This document shows positions 6,546-7,333 of a stretch of DNA of 7,333 nt, in pieces. The translations under genes and the position numbers were made by a program. The stretch is taken from contig JAJRST010000158.1 in the NCBI GenBank assembly GCA_024278645.1, forward strand, positions 1-7,333. The letters run 5' to 3'. The stretch is from a bacterium (lineage in GTDB: Bacteria > Zhuqueibacterota > Zhuqueibacteria > Residuimicrobiales > Krinioviventaceae). The notes beneath the pieces are model-generated. The model saw only the letters and a program-made list of their open reading frames with translations, was not told where the DNA came from and ran no database searches. Within the stretch, counting starts at the first letter, position 1; each line of letters begins with the position of its first letter.

Positions 6546-6574
6546 AATTTATCGAAATTGCACGAGATTCGCAA
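6546..6574 (-). promoter_or_regulatory. candidate promoter of the cyclic-nucleotide-domain operon
   Basis: The minus strand reads TTGCGA (6574-6569, four of six), a 17-base spacer, and TAAATT (6551-6546, four of six). Predicted start is near 6539, about 30 bases before the ATG at 6509. It would drive the cyclic-nucleotide-domain gene and the AI-2E gene behind it. Confidence 0.35.
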
Positions 6575-6619
6575 GCATTAACGCGTGGCGCAGGCATTTC
6601 CATGGTCTTTGACCGCGGC

Positions 6620-6633
6620 AACCGGCGCCGGTT
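6620..6633. repeat. 14-base perfect palindrome between divergent genes
   Basis: AACCGGCGCCGGTT is self-complementary over all 14 bases. Its left part, ACCGGCGC (6621-6628), recurs once at 6665-6672 in the same direction, 44 bases further on. The position between two divergent promoters is what a shared operator would occupy. No regulator is identified; a chance GC-rich palindrome is also possible. Confidence 0.35.
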
Positions 6634-6712
6634 CAACATAAGCATTTGCACCAAGAGGCTGAAGACCGGCGCGGGACATGGCCTAACTCATGTTTTTGCA
6701 ATATCTTTTCTG

Positions 6713-6741
6713 TTGCATTTCTCTAGCTTAACCGTTATCTT
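6713..6741 (+). promoter_or_regulatory. candidate promoter of the EnvC-like gene
   Basis: TTGCAT (6713-6718), a 17-base spacer and TATCTT (6736-6741) precede the ATG at 6763 by 21 bases, so the mRNA leader would be only about 15 bases. No Shine-Dalgarno sequence lies before that ATG. The -10 and its flank resemble those before the transglutaminase-like gene (TATCTT followed by a T-rich stretch and TTTGG). Confidence 0.35.
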
Positions 6742-6762
6742 TTATCACTTTGGTTATCAGCT

Positions 6763-7333
6763 ATGAAATTTAAAAACACAAAATATATACTGCTCATCTT
6801 TTTTGTGGGCGCCGGATTTATTCATGCGGACGATACGGGCGTTTCGACGGACTCTCGCAAGGAGCTGCAAACGCTGCAAAAAGAGATCGACCGATATGAA
6901 AGGCAACTCTCAAAAAAGAGAAAAGATGAAAAAAGCGCCGCTAACTTGATTTCGAGCCTGGATCGTAAAATTGACGTCACCTCGAACGTGTTGTACGAGC
7001 TTCGCATGCAGGTGCGCAAAAACGACGTGGAGATCAAGCGGCTCGAAAAGGAGATCGAGCAGTTGCAGAGGCAGATTGAAAAACTGCGTGAAATCATCAA
7101 GCGGCGTCTGGTCAGTTTTTACAAGTACGGTCGTCGCCGCGATTCTGAACTGCTGCTCGTCGGCGGCTCCTGGCAAAAAGTGGATATGTGGATGCGCTAT
7201 GAAAAGCTGATTGCGCAAAATGACATGCGCAATTTCAAGTCGCTGATTTCCAAAAAGCAGCAACTCGAGGAAGACCAGCGTCGGTTGCAGCAGGAGCTGG
7301 CGCAGCGGGAAAAAGCGCTGGCCGAACAACAGC
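6763..7333 (+). CDS. EnvC-like murein hydrolase activator, N-terminal part, cut by window end
   Basis: The first 190 residues are present and the frame runs off the right edge. A signal peptide (basic KFKNTKY, then ILLIFFVGAGFI, with HA at 21-22 as the likely cleavage site) sends it to the periplasm. From about 30 to 112 it is a long charged coiled coil. The block RRLVSFYKYGRRRDSELLLV (114-133), followed by a W/Y-rich segment and LIAQND, then renewed coiled coil from about 160, matches the EnvC layout, where this coiled coil binds FtsEX and a C-terminal LytM/M23 domain activates amidases during cell separation. That C-terminal domain is beyond the window and cannot be confirmed. Other coiled-coil M23 proteins are the main alternative. 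The ATG was chosen because the signal peptide starts there; the ribosome site is weak. Confidence 0.75.
   Translation, partial: MKFKNTKYILLIFFVGAGFIHADDTGVSTDSRKELQTLQKEIDRYERQLSKKRKDEKSAANLISSLDRKIDVTSNVLYELRMQVRKNDVEIKRLEKEIEQLQRQIEKLREIIKRRLVSFYKYGRRRDSELLLVGGSWQKVDMWMRYEKLIAQNDMRNFKSLISKKQQLEEDQRRLQQELAQREKALAEQQ

Overview
The window comes from a Gram-negative bacterium. The clearest sign is a partial EnvC-like murein hydrolase activator, alongside a protein with an export signal. Coding sequence is of moderate GC content and the gaps are AT-rich. A stand-alone cyclic-nucleotide-binding protein, a stand-alone prephenate dehydratase and a secreted Cys-His-Glu transglutaminase-like protein together are reminiscent of the FCB / Calditrichota side of the tree. 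That placement is only an impression; nothing here fixes the phylum.

Layout: 1-256 is an AT-rich leader without a gene. 257-1807 (+) is pruA, the NAD-dependent L-glutamate-gamma-semialdehyde dehydrogenase of proline catabolism, preceded by a strong Shine-Dalgarno sequence. A short hairpin separates it from a convergent minus-strand block. Read in the direction of transcription, from high to low coordinate, that block is: a stand-alone cyclic-nucleotide-binding-fold protein (6509-5988); an AI-2E-family membrane protein whose ATG lies 7 nt after the previous stop (5980-5040); prephenate dehydratase pheA (4919-4068); an exported transglutaminase-like protein (4000-2861) ending in a hairpin terminator; and a tandem universal-stress protein (2699-1839) with its own sigma70-like promoter. 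At the right edge a divergent plus-strand gene (6763 onward) encodes an exported coiled-coil EnvC-like protein and is cut by the window end.

The most unusual point is the start of the AI-2E gene. Its natural ATG, just behind the cyclic-nucleotide-domain gene, reads into a stop after 12 codons. The transporter frame is open from the preceding gene's stop codon and encodes credible membrane helices, but it has no start of its own there. The two frames differ by one nucleotide across an A7 run placed exactly as an A AAA AAA slippery heptamer, followed by a T6 run. This is either an indel (assembly error or real mutation) or recoding/slippage. Apart from the pair at 5980-6509, the genes look like independent housekeeping units rather than one pathway. 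I found no mobile element, CRISPR array, tRNA or rRNA.
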